DNA of 64,000 nucleotides from Muscardinus avellanarius (lineage: Eukaryota; Chordata; Mammalia; Rodentia; Gliridae): assembly GCA_963383645.1 (NCBI GenBank), contig OY726566.1:98844302-98908301 (forward strand), in the 5' to 3' direction. Position 1 is the first letter of the stretch, and each line of letters starts with the position of its first letter. This document shows positions 21,756-35,200 of the stretch, piece after piece. Position numbers and translations under genes: made by a program. Under the pieces are notes generated by a model. It was given only the letters and a program-made list of their open reading frames with translations, had not been told where the DNA came from and made no database searches.

Positions 21756-24536
21756 CAGACATATATATCAACATCTCTATCTATACAGTGATTCTACTAA
21801 ACTAGGAATTCCGCTGCCCCAAAGGATGCCTTTCTTGTCTACTTCATTTGGTTAAAAAAAATTCGGGCAAAGAGGGTAAAAAGATGCTTTGGAGGCCAGA
21901 GATGATTGTGCCCTGGGAAACCCGCGGGAGAAAGAAAGCTTTAAAGGAACAGCGTACACGTGGGCGAAAGGAGGGAGAGGGAGGTGGAGGTCGGCTCTCA
22001 AGGTGGGGGTACGCTTTTGCCCCATCTGAAGTCACAGAAAGCTGGCAAGGATGGTGCAGTCAGGCCCCTTTCCTCTTAACCAAGTTCTTCCTTATAACCT
22101 GAACCGATCGCATTAAGCAACAGTAAGAAATCCGTTGCCTTTCAGCCCGATGGCGGCTGACCTGGAGGCCAGGCGGCGGCCTTGGGGCCACCTCCTGGCT
22201 CTTGGGCTTCCTGGGGCCCCTGGGTGCCTGGGCACGAGGCTGCGGGATGGGAGGGCAGAGGCAGAGGTGGGGACACTGACTTGACCGAAGGGAGCGGGGA
22301 AGGGAGTGCAGGGGAGGTTAGACACTGGCAGAAACCACAGAGCAGTGGCGGAGCCCTTTTTCAAATACAACGTGCTTTTCAAAAAAAAAAAAAAAAAGGC
22401 AATTTCTATACCTCTAGTTTTTTAAAAGGTGGGTAAAGCCCCAAAGACAATGACACAAAATTCATTTGGTTAATTAGTGCAAAGGAAACACACACACACA
22501 GGAACGGGGGAGCGTGATGAAGAGGGGTGAGATGAAAAATATTCTACATTGACAATTCTAACAAGAGACAGCAACAAGAACGCACTGTGGATGAGGGTCT
22601 TGGGAAGCTACAGATACCCGCTGTGCGGAGTCCCTGCCCGGCGTTCTGTGGTTTTGCAGTCTCCTCTGCGAGAGGCGCGATCGCTGCTCAGGTGACGTCC
22701 TCACAGGTTGGTGGTGGCCCAAGAGAAAACAAACCACAGAAGACTCGGGGGACGGGCCCCTCCCGCCCCGCTCCTGCCTCTCTGCAGTCTTTCTCACGTC
22801 CTTACTGGTCCCTCTCCATGCACACCGATCTCAACAGACATCCCGAGCTGCCCCTTGCTCCCCAGGACCTTGGGCTCCGCGGTCCAGTCTCTGAACAGAA
22901 CCGAAAGTCCCCTTCCACCAGCCGGTCTTCACATCTCAGTTTGACAGCGGTCAAAAGTGCACATGTCCTTCTACAACGACTTTGTTTTAAAGGAGAAAGT
23001 GAATAAAAGACAGCAGATACAATGGAAAACCCAGCCAATGAACGTGGGCCTAGGGGCATATGGTTCTCCTTTACAAAATATTGATAGAGATATCCCTGGA
23101 GGCCCAGAAATAGCAGCTGTACCTTCAGGGACCCCCGAATCCCAGTGTCTTCCAGTGCCTAGTGAGCGGAAGTACGTGCGCATCCAATAAGAGTTAAATA
23201 TCAAATCAGGACAAAAATCAGCAAACGGGGATCAGTTCTCGCTGCCTCTTCTAAGATGTCAAAGAGAAGGCCTTGAACTTGAGTGCTTTGATCCAGGGCA
23301 TGGTGCCCCGCCTCCGGTCCAGGCCTGGGTCTCACCCCCTCCCACTCCTTCTGGACTTCCTCTCGCATTCTCTCAAGTTCACTCGGAAACCAACAACACG
23401 GAGGGAAACGCACGGATTGGGCGATACAACCGCGGGGGTAGAACACACCTGCCTTTGGAGACACGGCCTTCAACCACAGAAGCGATCCATCGCTGGGGTT
23501 TGAAGATGGTGGTTATAAACAGAAACTGACTTTAAAAAGTACCAGTTTAAATGTAAACTATAAAACACTTGAACTATAAAACGTAGCCAGAGATATGCTT
23601 AAGTATCCACAGTCAGTGATTAATTTCCTGGTTTAAAATGAGACTCTTGATATCTCAGAAAGCTAAGAGCATTTTACAGTAGCTAAAAATACGCCCCACA
23701 CGCGCATTTTGAACAGGTTTGATCATAACAAAGAATCATCTCTTCCTCGGTTTAGTTTTTGTTGTGAAGATGAATATTTTCAGAATTTACTTAAGTGACC
23801 ATGACGGGGGGGGGGTGCATTATTCATTATTTTCAACCCACATAGAATTATTCATAGGCATTGAAATCCCAAGATCGAGCTGGCTACATGATTTCAAAAA
23901 AGGCTAAAACCAGGATGAATGCCCACATTTGAGGTAATTATTGCCAGTAGATCACAGTTTGTGTAAGATAATGTATCTAAAACCTTCTAAAAAAGTCTTT
24001 AGGTGCTAGGTGCTCGGTCAGAATTCTAGAACACCTATCGACACCAACCAGGGTCGCAGATTCTGACTAGTCGGGTTTGCTTCCAATGGCGTTAAAGTTC
24101 CAAAAGGTTTTAGAACTTGTGTAAACTACCTAAGAATTTAGGCAAACAAGCCTGGAGCCAGTCAACAAAGTTTTTAAAAGAAACAAACAAAAAAGAAAGG
24201 AGAAGCCCACCCCACACAATCCAGCAGATACCTTATAGCGCGTTACTTTCCTTTACAAAGTCAAAAGCCGGCCCTACAGCTTCTCTGGGTTCTTGCACGT
24301 GCGTACTGCCGTGAGTCTCCCGCCAGGCCCAGAGACGCTTCTTCCTCAACTCCTCAAGGCTGTTTACTTTCCTTCAGTTTGTACAAACATTGCTTTCCAT
24401 TGCGAGCAGGGTGTCTCTCTTGAAAGAAAACTGAATTTTGTTCCTCTTTCTAAAAGTCACCTTGTTTTCCTTCTTCTTCTTCATTTTCTACAGAAAGAAA
24501 AAAAAAAAGTTCCCGGACACCAGACCCACAACATGG

Positions 24537-24544
24537 TATTTACA
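24537..24544 (-). promoter_or_regulatory. HIPK2: Pumilio-type element in HIPK2 3'UTR
   Basis: The transcript strand reads TGTAAATA, matching the PUM1/2 consensus TGTANATA. A short motif; functional only if the site is bound. Confidence 0.4.
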
Positions 24545-24974
24545 AATTTGGTGTGTGAATCCTGCATCTGGTTCTGCCCAGAGCTGAAGAGTGGATCTAT
24601 TACAGAGATCAGAGCTGTTGTGATATTTATCAAGTGCAGTAAAAAATAGCATTTTGAAAAAAATATATACCTTTAGTATTGCCTTTCTAGAATTAACTAT
24701 AAGCAAGGAAAATTATTTTTTTTTTAAAGAAGAAAAGAACACTTCTTTTTCCCTCTTCACTCATAAGAGCTTGTTACAGCAGCATTACTAAAGCTAGTTG
24801 GTACGCGGAAAAGAAAGCTTGACAGGAATTCTAGGAATCCAAAGAAACTCCCCAGAGATTTTTCTTAAAAGTCAGTCTAATTCTGCCCTTCTGCCTGCCT
24901 GCCACTGGGAACTCCGTCTCTGCACAGACCTGCTGAGTCCCATGGTGGGGACGGTGCAGGGTAACAGTCACCGC

Positions 24975-25200
24975 AGGTGGCTGGGGACTCAGTTCTGAGC
25001 TGGGCAGACCCAGGTTCCAGCCCTGGCTCCTCCCTCTTACTAGACGGGCGCCCCCTGCTGCGGGTGGGTCATAAGTGAAGTGACAAATCCTGCCAATCTC
25101 AGTGGGTTGTCATGACCACCATGGGAGGCTCTGTGAGCCCGGAGTGAGCAAGTCTTAGCACAGTGTTCGGCACACAGCGAGCGCCATTAAATAGATAATC
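24975..25200 (+). repeat. MIR SINE in HIPK2 3'UTR
   Basis: Ancient tRNA-derived MIR: the 'agacccaggttccagccctggctc' type core is followed by the decayed tail 'cacagtgttcggcacac' and 'gcgccattaaat'. It is antisense to HIPK2 and the only interspersed repeat recognised in the 3'UTR. Confidence 0.75.
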
Positions 25201-27822
25201 AGAAACAGGAGGCCAATCAATCGCCATTAATTAAAACAGTGAACCAAAATCATATGTCAAGAAAGGCCCATTAACAAAAAGTCGACTGGAAACCTGGGGA
25301 TTCCGGACCCTCACTGCTATTTTCTTTCCTTGAACACATGCCCCATGCTCTGACTTCCTCAAGGGGAGGCACTCTCCTTCCCTTGGGGAGTAGCCGGGAT
25401 GCACGCACAAGATGGCGCTCAGGAGGGGCTTGGCAGGGGGCTGGAGTACTGAAAACGCCCAGCAGACACTGGCTAGGCTAGTCTTTACTTGAGGGATATT
25501 GCTAGTTTGAACAGAGAGGCCTTCAGTATGTTTTACTGCAGGGGTCTGAGTTGAAGGAGTCCAGCAGGGGGCATCAGGAAGCCCCTCTGTGCTGGGCTTC
25601 TGCGGCAGGGTGCCTCCGGGGGTCACTTCTCTGTAAACTCTGACCCAGTCTCAAGGGTGGTGCCGGCCTGGAGCTAGCTCTTCCTTGAACTTTCAGAAGC
25701 TGCCACCAGGACGTGAGACACCTCCCCTGAGTGGGTCATTCCACGGAGCCACAGTCCCACCGGCCTTTAGGTTTCTTTTGCATTGAAACCCCATTCTGCC
25801 GTCTTCACCTCTCTCGTGGCCTGAGATTTGACTGTGCCCAGTCTATGAAGATTAGAAGTGAGGATCCTGAAGTGGGCAAGTGGCGCCGTCCTGTGGCCAG
25901 TCCAGTGCCCCGGAGCCCGTGATACAGGAGGACTGCCCCAGCTCTGCTTGCTGTGTCCCTATGGTGGCAGGAGCTGAGCCCACACACGGGCGCCAGACCT
26001 CCGGCTCCCCAGCAGCAGAGCTTAGGGATCCGACTCTACTTCTCTTAGAAGATGAGTGCAGTTTTGAAATAAATGAAATTAGGGGAAAAAAAAAAGCAGG
26101 ATATACATCACTCGTGATGTCATTATTGCCCAGAAAGCAAAGAGAGGAGTGCCATTTTGTCCATCTGGGGAGGTGTCTTTGAGAAGGGTTCTTTGGCTAC
26201 AGAAAAAAACAGTTTCATCTTCCTTTCCAATTTGGTAAGGGCATCTCTAGCCTGCTCCATTTTGAGGCTTCCCCTTCAGACCTCTGCAAAACACATCAGA
26301 AAGGAAAGACACAAATGGAAGAGAGAAGCCTGTCAGTCCCTGGGTGGGACAATGTCCTGGCAAGAGGCGCCGCCGCTCGGGCCTGCGGATGGAGCCCGCA
26401 CCTTGCTGTTGAAGTCTGCTAGTTGAGGGCCCCCAGCTATTTTCTTCTTCCAGTTTTCTATCCTAGCAGCTCCTTGGCAGGCCTGTGGGAGCAAATGCCA
26501 CATGCCCACCCTGCCCTCAGCCAGGCCACGAGAACCCGGGGCAAGAGCTGGGGAGCGTGTGACCCACGTCCCTTTTGCTACCATGAACCATCAGTAAGAC
26601 TTCCTTAAGCCTCCTCACCTCCTCACTCCGGTTTCCAAGAACGTTAGCTCTGCTCACCCACTCGCACGCACTCACACCACCTGAATCCTCCAAGAGCTTG
26701 TTCAAGAGTGTCTCCCAAGACCTTGTCCAGGAACTCATCCCTGCAGCCGGGCTCCCCAACCTCCTCTCACACCATGGCGCAGGGGCAGGTTGAGTCCCCA
26801 GGGCGAGGGGGACGAAGACAAACGGCTCTCATGCCCATCCTCTTCCTCTGAGTTTCCTGACCACCCGCCCAGCTTCACAGGGTCACGTGGCACCAACACC
26901 AACTCACACAGCTACTGGGCCACTCACCCTTGCCGTGCAAACAGCCCAAACATCGCTAGAGGCACTCCGCAGAGATGTGGCTACTGTCACCTGGATGGTC
27001 AGTAAGAATTCGGCGAGAAGCTGGCTGGCTGAGGTCCGGGAGGCTCTGATTGGACGTTTCTCTGTACCTGTCCTTCTCGGTCCTGCCCTCCCTCCAAGCC
27101 ATTTCCTGCACTAAGGAAGGATGGCGCCAAGCCAGGGCCAGATGATGCACCAGACACACCTGCTCTGCCCTCTGTCCTGGGGACAGCAGCAGCCTTTGGT
27201 TCAGACTCTCCAGGGGTTGGGGGCTCAGTGCTGGGAGGGCGGGCCTGGCAAGGATGCTAACGGGCATGCTGGGGGTGTCAGGTGGGGATGAGGGGCAGAC
27301 ACGGATACTTGCTGAGTGTCCATCCTCTGCCCACAGCAGGCTTCCCTTCAGGGAGGCTGGCCACTCCACCGCTTTCTTCATCCGGGGCCTGAGAGTTTCT
27401 GGTTTGGTGGGCAGGGTGTGGGTACCTGTCACCCACAGCACAGGGCCCTGGGCACAGTAAGAGCCCAGCGGGGTGGCTCTGAGGTCCCACTGGGTCCCTC
27501 CACTTGCCAATGACTTTGGAGGGGACGTGGCCTGCGTTACCTGCCATCTTCCCTTCGCTCTCTAGAACTGTTTCGGGAGGGCATATCTGGGGGAAGGGGC
27601 TGATAGAAGAGACAGAGAGTGGTTATCGAGTGGAAGGCAGAGAAGTGGGGCTGACGTGTCCTGGGGAGGTGCCAGCTGCCCATCACGCTTACTTCAGCGT
27701 ACCCCATGGCCTTTGAGAGGGGACCACTGTCTGTGTGGAGGATGTAAGCCACACTCTGGGGTGCCAGTGGGAAAAGGGCAGGTGCTTTGCAAAGGTGCTG
27801 GGTCAACTCTGGGAAGAGGGCT

Positions 27823-27828
27823 TTTATT
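27823..27828 (-). terminator. HIPK2: Possible proximal poly(A) signal in HIPK2 3'UTR
   Basis: AATAAA on the transcript strand about 3.3 kb after the stop. Would give a much shorter 3'UTR if used; no other support. Confidence 0.25.
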
Positions 27829-30800
27829 TGCTTTAAATGTTAGATGTGAGTGTAGTTAGAGTTCAGATGCACAGGTGCACACAGCTAGCAGAGGGGAGAA
27901 GCTGTCTAAGGGCTGGCTATGCCTGGGGTCTGTGCCCTGAGCCCGGGAACTGCCTCCAAAGGCAGCCACCAGGAACCTAGGAAAGTACAGCATGGATGGC
28001 GGCCTTGTTGTCCAGGGTTCCCGCTGGGCTGTGCGGAGAGAACGGCCTGGATTCTTCTTCACTCTGTCCTACGGCGCATCTTTCCTGACGGCTCTTCGTG
28101 GAATAGAGATGACAGAAATGGTTTTCCTAATTCCTGGGTCTTTCTTTTTTATGTCTGACAAAATTAACTGGACATCTCTCTGTCCCTCCAGTCTACTCAT
28201 ACTCACAGATATAATAAGTTTAAATATTAAAGAGAAAACACAAAGATACTTGGAATAAATGTGCATTTAAAACCCTGACTAAAAGACCAACACGATGATA
28301 ACGATCATAATTACAATGGCAGTAACAAAAATAATCAGCATAATAATATTAACTTTATGAGCAGCATGGAACTTCCATTCCTGATGTGGAAAGAGAAAAG
28401 GAAATGGTCTAGTGAGAGCGAGAGGCTTTGACGTCAGCAGACAAAAAGAAATGGAGAGAACGTTTGGAGTCGTCTTTTCTTCTCTTAAAAGACCAGACGG
28501 AGGAAGGGCTGGAGCTGGGCTGTGCTGGGGAGTCCAGGGTTCTACCCAGTAAGGCAAACTGAGGCTCATTTGCAGCTAAGACTAGATACCGCGTCACCCG
28601 GTAGAAGATCTGATGGGTGTTGCTGCCATCTGGCTGCCAAAACGTCCGTGACAGACGGGTTCTCCAGGCTGGCGCGGCTGCGAGGCGCTGGCTCAGGTGT
28701 CCTTAGAAGGCTTCGCTCCACTCACCCTCTCTCAACTGACCCTTTTCCTTGTCTCAAGACAGGGACCTCCCCGCGGCCCCCTGCGGCAGCCCTTCTGCCC
28801 GCTCTGCCTCCAGCGGGCGCCTGGCCCCCCGCAGGGCCGTGTCCCAAAGCCTGCACTGCGCCTTCTCCAGTTGGGGACCTATTTCCTTTATAAGAATTTC
28901 TGGTTGGGGAAGGGAAGTTTCCAGAGTTCTTTCACAGCTAAGAGCTAAGTGCCGGCTTGGTTACTGAGCCAGGGTGGATTTGACTAGGAGACCCCTTTCA
29001 CAGTAGGTGGCTCAGGCCTTCGGGGAGGAGGTCCGGTGAGGAGGAGGCCTGGCTGCTGACCCGCAAGGGCTCTTTGCACCTGGGAGCGCGCTGAGGGCTT
29101 GGTCGAGGACTGCGTGTCAGGATCGCCCCTCAGAGCTGCCCTTTCATGCCCCGTTGTGACCAGGCAGCTTCTCCAGTGTCCACTTGCTTCAGAGCTGTTC
29201 CCTAGGAATAGAGAACTCCGGCCCGCTGCAGCGATCAAAGCCTGAGAAAACTTCCAGAATGGATCAAAGGTGCAAAGAGGGCACAGGGCAGATTTCTTTG
29301 GAGACTTAACTGTCTGTGAGTGAACTTGCAAGTGCAGTGCGGGACCCCGCACCGTGTCCCTCCAGCTTCTGCTCACCGGGCCCCTCACACACCGAGACCA
29401 AGACTGTGTCTTGGGCAGACCTGGGCAACCCAAGGAAAGCATGCCGCAAAGCTTGGCAGCTGTCTACAGTGGCGGGGACCCCGTGCACTGGGGGAGCGGA
29501 GCAGAGCAGAGCCCCTGGCGCCTGCAGAGAGGAGCGGGGGTGGCCCGAGAACACCAGGCTTCTCCTGGGAGCGGGAGCGAGGGCCGAGGTGGGTGGCCGC
29601 CCACAGATAGGCCTGGAGGCTGCTGCCGGCAAAGCCCACGTTCCTTAAACCTCTAGTCCCACCCAGGGCAGAGCTGGGGCAGAGCAGAGTGAGGGGTGGG
29701 GACTGCTCCCAGGTAACACGCAGTAGAAGCAGCCTGCAGCCGGCCATGCTGCCGGTGCGAGCTCTGCCTCCCTCTCTGCAGCCCTGCTGGCTTCCCTGGC
29801 ATCCTTCTACTCTCAGACAGCCCAAGAAGGACGGTGGGCATGACAAATAATTTTTTTTTTTTTTTACAGTTAAAGAAAAGGGAAAGACCCGAGGAGAATG
29901 TTACAACCGAAAGCTGAGCCTGGGACGCAGTCTGGGCAGCCTCAGCGGGCTTCCTGGAGTACCAGTGGAGTAGGCCCTCACACCGCGTCTGTCTGTCTGT
30001 CGTTCGGTAAGGCACTAGGAGGGAAGGATGTAAAATGGAGACTGCGGGGCTGTGCAGGCGGCGCCCAGGGATGCAGGGAGGCGGAGTCCGCGCGCAAGCC
30101 GCCCGTGCCCGCGCACGCGCCTGGACCACATTGGTTACAAGCCTAAGCTCTATCACTTTGTGCAATGACATAGGAATAGTCTCTTGGTATCACTGGAGTT
30201 GAACACAAGGTAGGACACGGGTGCAGGGTGCTACATTCTACCAGGGTGTCCTCGACGACCGCTAGCCCTACGCTGTGTGACGGGGGCGTGGGTTCAAAGA
30301 GAAAAGGAATCTTCAGAAAAGAAAAAAAAAAAAAAACTGAAGTCTGCAACACACATTATTAATGACATCTGAGGACTATCATGGCTTAGGGATTTGTCCA
30401 GAGTACTCAGAGAGAGGAAACGCGGCCCTCTCCTGGGGGTCGTCACAGCCTGGCCGTCCCCATCTTTCCCGACCACAGAGCCGGAGCTGGGCTTCCCCAA
30501 CCCCAGCCTGGCCCCAAACGTCAGACTCCTCAGGCTGCGGCCTGACACTGCGGAGGGGCGCTGACCCTGCGGAGTTCTGGAAAAATCCCTAATCCTTACA
30601 TTTAATTAATTAAAAATCTATTGGATTTCCGTATCAGGTGTCCCTGACAGCAAATTCTTCAGCGTCACTTGCTGCCGTATGAAAATAATCTTTGAAAAGT
30701 TCATAGATAAAGTTCTTCAAAAACCGGGGCCCTTCACGTCTGGAATCTTCCTGCGGCTGTCTCCTCCTTTCCAGTTTGGTGCAGAATGGGTTCGTGAGCT

Positions 30801-31084
30801 GTGGTGGTTTTTTTTTTTTTCCTCTTCTTTTTGTTCCTGACGTTTTCTTTTTTTTTTTTCTTTTTTAAAATAAAAAGCATAGATTTCCCCCACCTCAATC
30901 CATTCCTTTTAAAACGTTCTCGGCTCCATGTCCTCCCACTTCCTGGTTCAAGCTTCCTCCCGTCCCATCCCGTCCCCTGCCCCCTTCCCTACCCCATTTG
31001 CATTGTTTGTGTGCGGCACCTTCAGTATAAAAAGCCGGCTCCTGTCCCAGGGCCCAGAGCCGCGCCCTCCTCCCGCCCCAGTGG

Positions 31085-31546
31085 TTATATGTAAGGGTAC
31101 TGGTTGACCTTGGCAGGGCTCAGAGGGTATCCAGTGTAGACCGTGGAGGCTGGCGAGGCGCTGATGTAGGTCTGGTGGGCGAACTGGGCTGGGTACTGAC
31201 TTGGGTGGATGGTGGGTGAGGGCAGGACCCGGGGGCCCATGCTCACGGGGACCTGGTGGACGATGCTGGCCGGGTAGGCAGTGTGCTGCACGGCGTGGCG
31301 GGCCGAGCCTTGGGAGGCCACCAGGTGGGCCACGGTGCCGGTGGAGCCCAGGGCAGCCGGTGCTGTGTAGGTGTAGAGGTGGGGCTGGGCGGGCAGGTGG
31401 GCTGCGGCGGCCAGGTGAGGGTGGACAGCGCCGTGGCTGGGGCTGTTGTGCGGGAAGGTGTACGGAGCCTGAGCCATAGTGGGGGTGATGTAGGCCTGCT
31501 GCCGTCGGTGGCTCCCGGAGCGGTCCGTGGCCATGTGTTGCTGGGC
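31085..31546 (-). CDS. HIPK2: HIPK2 exon 15: C-terminal autoinhibitory tail and stop
   Basis: Acceptor ctctccacag. The peptide starts [20 protein letters not shown] and ends [20 protein letters not shown] with a TAA stop. It is rich in Tyr, His, Ser, Pro and Ala, as known for the HIPK YH region. The Lys seven residues from the end probably corresponds to the MDM2-targeted K1182; this is inference from the D977 numbering. The alanine tract after HPHL has only four Ala, fewer than I recall for human. Confidence 0.96.
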   Translation of the reverse strand, partial: AQQHMATDRSGSHRRQQAYITPTMAQAPYTFPHNSPSHGAVHPHLAAAAHLPAQPHLYTYTAPAALGSTGTVAHLVASQGSARHAVQHTAYPASIVHQVPVSMGPRVLPSPTIHPSQYPAQFAHQTYISASPASTVYTGYPLSPAKVNQYPYI

Positions 31547-32137
31547 CTGTGGAGAGGCAGCGTGAGAGAGAGGCCCCTTCGAGGGGAGGAGGGGAGGGGA
31601 AACAGGAGCTACAGAACACGCGTCCCTTCAGATGCTGAGGAAGTTAGCGTGGCCTGAGAAAAGCTGCCTGCTCTGCCTTCCTCTGGCTGAGCTAACACAT
31701 GCATAAAGGAGGCAGCACATCCGTAAAGCATCCCAAGGACCCTTTTTGAGAGGCAACTGCTTTCTTACTTGCCAGCAAAGCCTGTTCTCTGAAGACACAG
31801 ACTGTCAACAACAGTGCGCTCTGAAATCCTATTAGTCTAAGCAAATCACCCTCTTTCATATGGAGAACCGGAGCCTCCGCGGCACACCTACACCGCAGGA
31901 CGTGCCTTCGCTGGGTCTCGGTGGGTGGACCCTGGTGACCCTGGCTGATGGGCAGGGCACCGTGTCACATGAGATAAGCCACCGCTGCAGGCTGGCTCTC
32001 TGTGGACACCGGTGCTGGCTTCTCCATGGGAGGGTCGCGCGGGCGTTCCTACAGGCTGGCCAGTGGGCGAGGGTCAGCCCCAGGATCCTCTGCAACTGAG
32101 GAACGAGGGGTGGAGGTGATCCCTGGGTGGGGCTTAC
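31547..32137 (-). other. HIPK2: HIPK2 intron 14
   Basis: Short intron without SINEs. Nothing beyond the splice sites was recognised. Confidence 0.85.
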
Positions 32138-32298
32138 CTGACTGAGGTTGAGGGGCTGTTGTTGCTGGAAATGGGGGCCTGGCCGCTGCTGCCGGTAGGC
32201 AATGGCTCCTGACGAGCTCCCTGAAGAGTGGCCGCTGGTGGAGGTCACGTTGCTGGAGGACTTGGACTTGTACGAGGATGAATGGTGACTGGTACTGA
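32138..32298 (-). CDS. HIPK2: HIPK2 exon 14: Ser-rich linker
   Basis: Acceptor ccgccacag, donor gtaagcc. The peptide reads (V)[39 protein letters not shown] and [14 protein letters not shown]. Serine-rich, then Gln-rich, forming the start of the YH (autoinhibitory) region. 161 bases, ends on a full codon. Confidence 0.95.
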
Positions 32299-35200
32299 CT
32301 GTGGCGGGAGGAGGGACAGAGGTCAGCAGCAGCCCTCGAGCATCCTGGAGATGCTCACACCCCAGGTCGGGCTGGCCCGGCACAATCGCCTCCGGCCCTG
32401 AGCCAGGCAGGGTCTGGGGCTGACTTTGGAGTGGCAGCTGGGCAGGGGGGGGCAGGGCCTTAAACCAGGGGAATCAGGCAAAGAGAAGGGGTGTGGGGGA
32501 GGCAGGGCGAGCTGAAGGCCCAGGCCTGGTACCCTGGGAGGTGGTGGGTATGGGAGTTCCTGCCTGGCCCCTCCTGCGTGGCTGTGAGGGTCAGACCCGA
32601 TCATGCCTGTGGTGGGACCTAATGAACAGCAGAAGCCAGAACAACTCTCAGGAGTCAGGATGAGACCCCTTCACTCAGGGAACGCCCTGGGAGCTGCCCT
32701 CTCCCATCTGGGCAAGGAGGCTGTGCAAAGGCGCAAGGACTCCGCCTGGCCAGCAGGCGGCGCCACACGCTGGCAAATGCAATCCTGGCCCAGCAGCTTT
32801 GGGGGTGGGGGGGTAGAGAAACTGCATTCTGTCAAACTCTGGGGGTGCTGATGCTGTTGGCCAACTCCCCGAGCAGCCAGGGGCTCTAGGAGTGAGGCAG
32901 CTATAGCCCAGGCAGGATAGTTCTAGATGCTTAAACAGAAGGAGCCAGGGAGCCTCTTCGGAACCCAGCCAACAGGTATTCATGAGCTCCTGTGATACGT
33001 CAGCCATCATGACTATGTGCCTTGCTGGGATGAGCTAATGGCTGGCAGGGGTGGTGCAGGACTGGGTAGGCCTTCACTGTCCAGCCAGCGAGGGCAGGAG
33101 CCCAAGGGTTCAGGGGGCAATCTGCCCTCATCTCAGCCTGGGGGCCCTGCCGGACAGTGTGGGCCGGTGCCCATGGGGCCTTCCACATCCTGATTAGAGC
33201 AAGAGAGATGCTCTGTGGCCACCCGAGGGCGCGACACCTCAGCTCTGCCCCGGGATGGACTGGCCTGACATGCCCACAGTCTCAGTAACACCCGTGTGGA
33301 ACAGCAGCCCTGTGCCCAGGAGCAGACCATGTGCCTTCCCAGGTGGCTCCGAGGCCGTGCGGGAGGGAGAAGGTTCTAGACACTCTGTGCTCTTCCACAC
33401 CAGCAGGAGCAGAAAAATCCCGCGGACTGTGTTGTTTGTGCTATGTAGCTTAGAAATCAGGGACAGGTATGGCTTCTATTCTTTAAGGGCCGAAGAAAAC
33501 ATCTTCCAGATACAAACAGGCAATGGCCAGGAAGGGCGGGCCACCAAGCAGGGGAGCCCTGGTCTGGGCTGCGTGGCTCCCGGACACTTGTCCCACTGGG
33601 TGGGGTGGGCGTCAGGGGTGGGCAGAGGCCGTGGAATCCCTAGGGACCTGCACTCCCTGGCCACGCCGTCCTGCATGTGGTCCAACACCTCACGTGCTCT
33701 GTCTTGTATTCAGTGATCTGTCTGTCTTCCTTAAGTTTCTGGAATGGGACTGGAGTACTTTCGCCACTCTGCCTCCTTTCTGTGGAGGCCAGGGGTGTTT
33801 CTGTGATTTCTATTTTCCGTAAACCTTGCTGCCCTCAGAATTACTACGACACAGAACGGGCCAGAGGGCGGCTGAGAGCGGAGCGAGGGAGGGACCTCGG
33901 CGGGCCCATGTCCTGTGGCGGGGCAGCGCGGGTTTCAGATGAGACAGACACAGGGACAGGCAGGGAGAGCACAGCAGGCCTCACAAGATGGGCTGCGAGT
34001 CCTAAAGGGAAGAGCCACGTGAGATGAGCACGCCGGGAGAGCTCCGTGGCGGCTGTTTTTATCAGTTTGGGCGGCTGTGCCATCAGTGAACGTCAGCTCC
34101 AGGCAGACGGGCTTGCAGGAGGCGCAGGCAAGGTCGGGCAGGGTGGAGCGCGAGCCCCTCTAGAGGCCGAGCAGCCCTCCCCAGAAGCTTTGTCTAGCAC
34201 AGAGGAGCGAAAACCCAGATGGAATAAGTGCCAGCTAACTGAAAGGCCTCGGTGCAGGGGTCCAGAGAGCCGCCAAAACACCCCCCTGCTCTAGACGGCC
34301 GCATCGGGAAGGCGCCCAAGGCTGGGGCGCTCAAGAGGACCGTGTGAAGTGTCTCCAGGGCGAAGAGGCCAGGATTGCTGCAGGCGTGCAGTCAGCTCCG
34401 CTTCTCATGCTGCTTGGCAGCAAGCGTTCAGACTTTCTCTGTGGGCGCCTGAGCATCTTGGGCCAAGCCAAAATCCTACCCCTGTCTCAGGGAGGAATCC
34501 CGTGTTAGCTGGTGTAAAATCTGGTCATTCTTGGGGTGGAGGGTACATACTATAACACGCAAAATATAGAGCAGGCCCTTGACTGAACCAGATTGGATGG
34601 ATTCTATGACAACCCAGGGTCGACAGAACTGAAGTTGGAGCTAAGAAGCTTGCAGACCAGGCCAGGGAAAGCTGATTAACCGCTGGTGAAGGAAGTGAGC
34701 CTTCCGAGGGCTCAGCCTCGAAAGGAGGGGAACTGGGAACTGGGGACAGGTGAAGGAGGACCCACCCCGAAGGCAGAGGGAGCCCCCTTCCCACCTGAGT
34801 AAAAGGAGCGCCGCCGCGGCAGGGGGAGCCCTGCCAGAGCTGGGTGGCTGCCACTCAGGCCCTCCCAGCCACCCCGGGGCCAGTCTTCGGGAGGATGCCT
34901 GGGGATTAGTATATTATGCTTCCCTGCGTCTGGGGAGCAGGCCCTGAGACCCAATGCCGTGCTGACGCCAAACCCAGTTGCCTCTAAAAGCTTCCCAAGC
35001 CAGGGGGCAGGGAGAGGTTCTGGTGGACCCAGGGTACAGTCAGAAACCGAAAGCTGCCCCTGTGAGCCACCAGCAGGGCTCCCTTTTCCCTTGACTCAGC
35101 CAAGTGACTGCCCACCTCCTGGCTCTGCAACCTCCGAGCAGAGCCTCTCTGTGCAAAGGGCTTTGCTGGGCACTCTGGGAGGGCGTCCTAGGGCACCTAG

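Larger units (their letters stand above)
20505..31084 (-). other. HIPK2: HIPK2 3'UTR, about 10.6 kb
   Basis: Runs from the TAA stop to a candidate distal poly(A) signal. It contains no recognisable lineage-specific SINE, L1 or LTR over more than 10 kb, while flanks on both sides carry one SINE per few hundred bases. Only one old MIR, a GAG-repeat, A-rich tracts and short T/A runs are seen. HIPK2 mRNAs are known to have a very long 3'UTR, consistent with this extent. Long ORFs inside are short and unrelated to any family I know. Confidence 0.85.

Noticed and set aside
29306..29846. ORFs over 100 codons in the HIPK2 3'UTR
   Set aside because: Several frames are open at once owing to GC content; no domain or start context stands out.
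30801..30880. AATAAA on the + strand near the HIPK2 3'UTR start
   Set aside because: Wrong strand for HIPK2; on the transcript this is an A-rich tract, a likely oligo-dT mispriming site.
31201..31657. + strand ORFs of 90-130 codons opposite HIPK2 exon 15
   Set aside because: Antisense shadows of a GC-rich, low-complexity coding exon.
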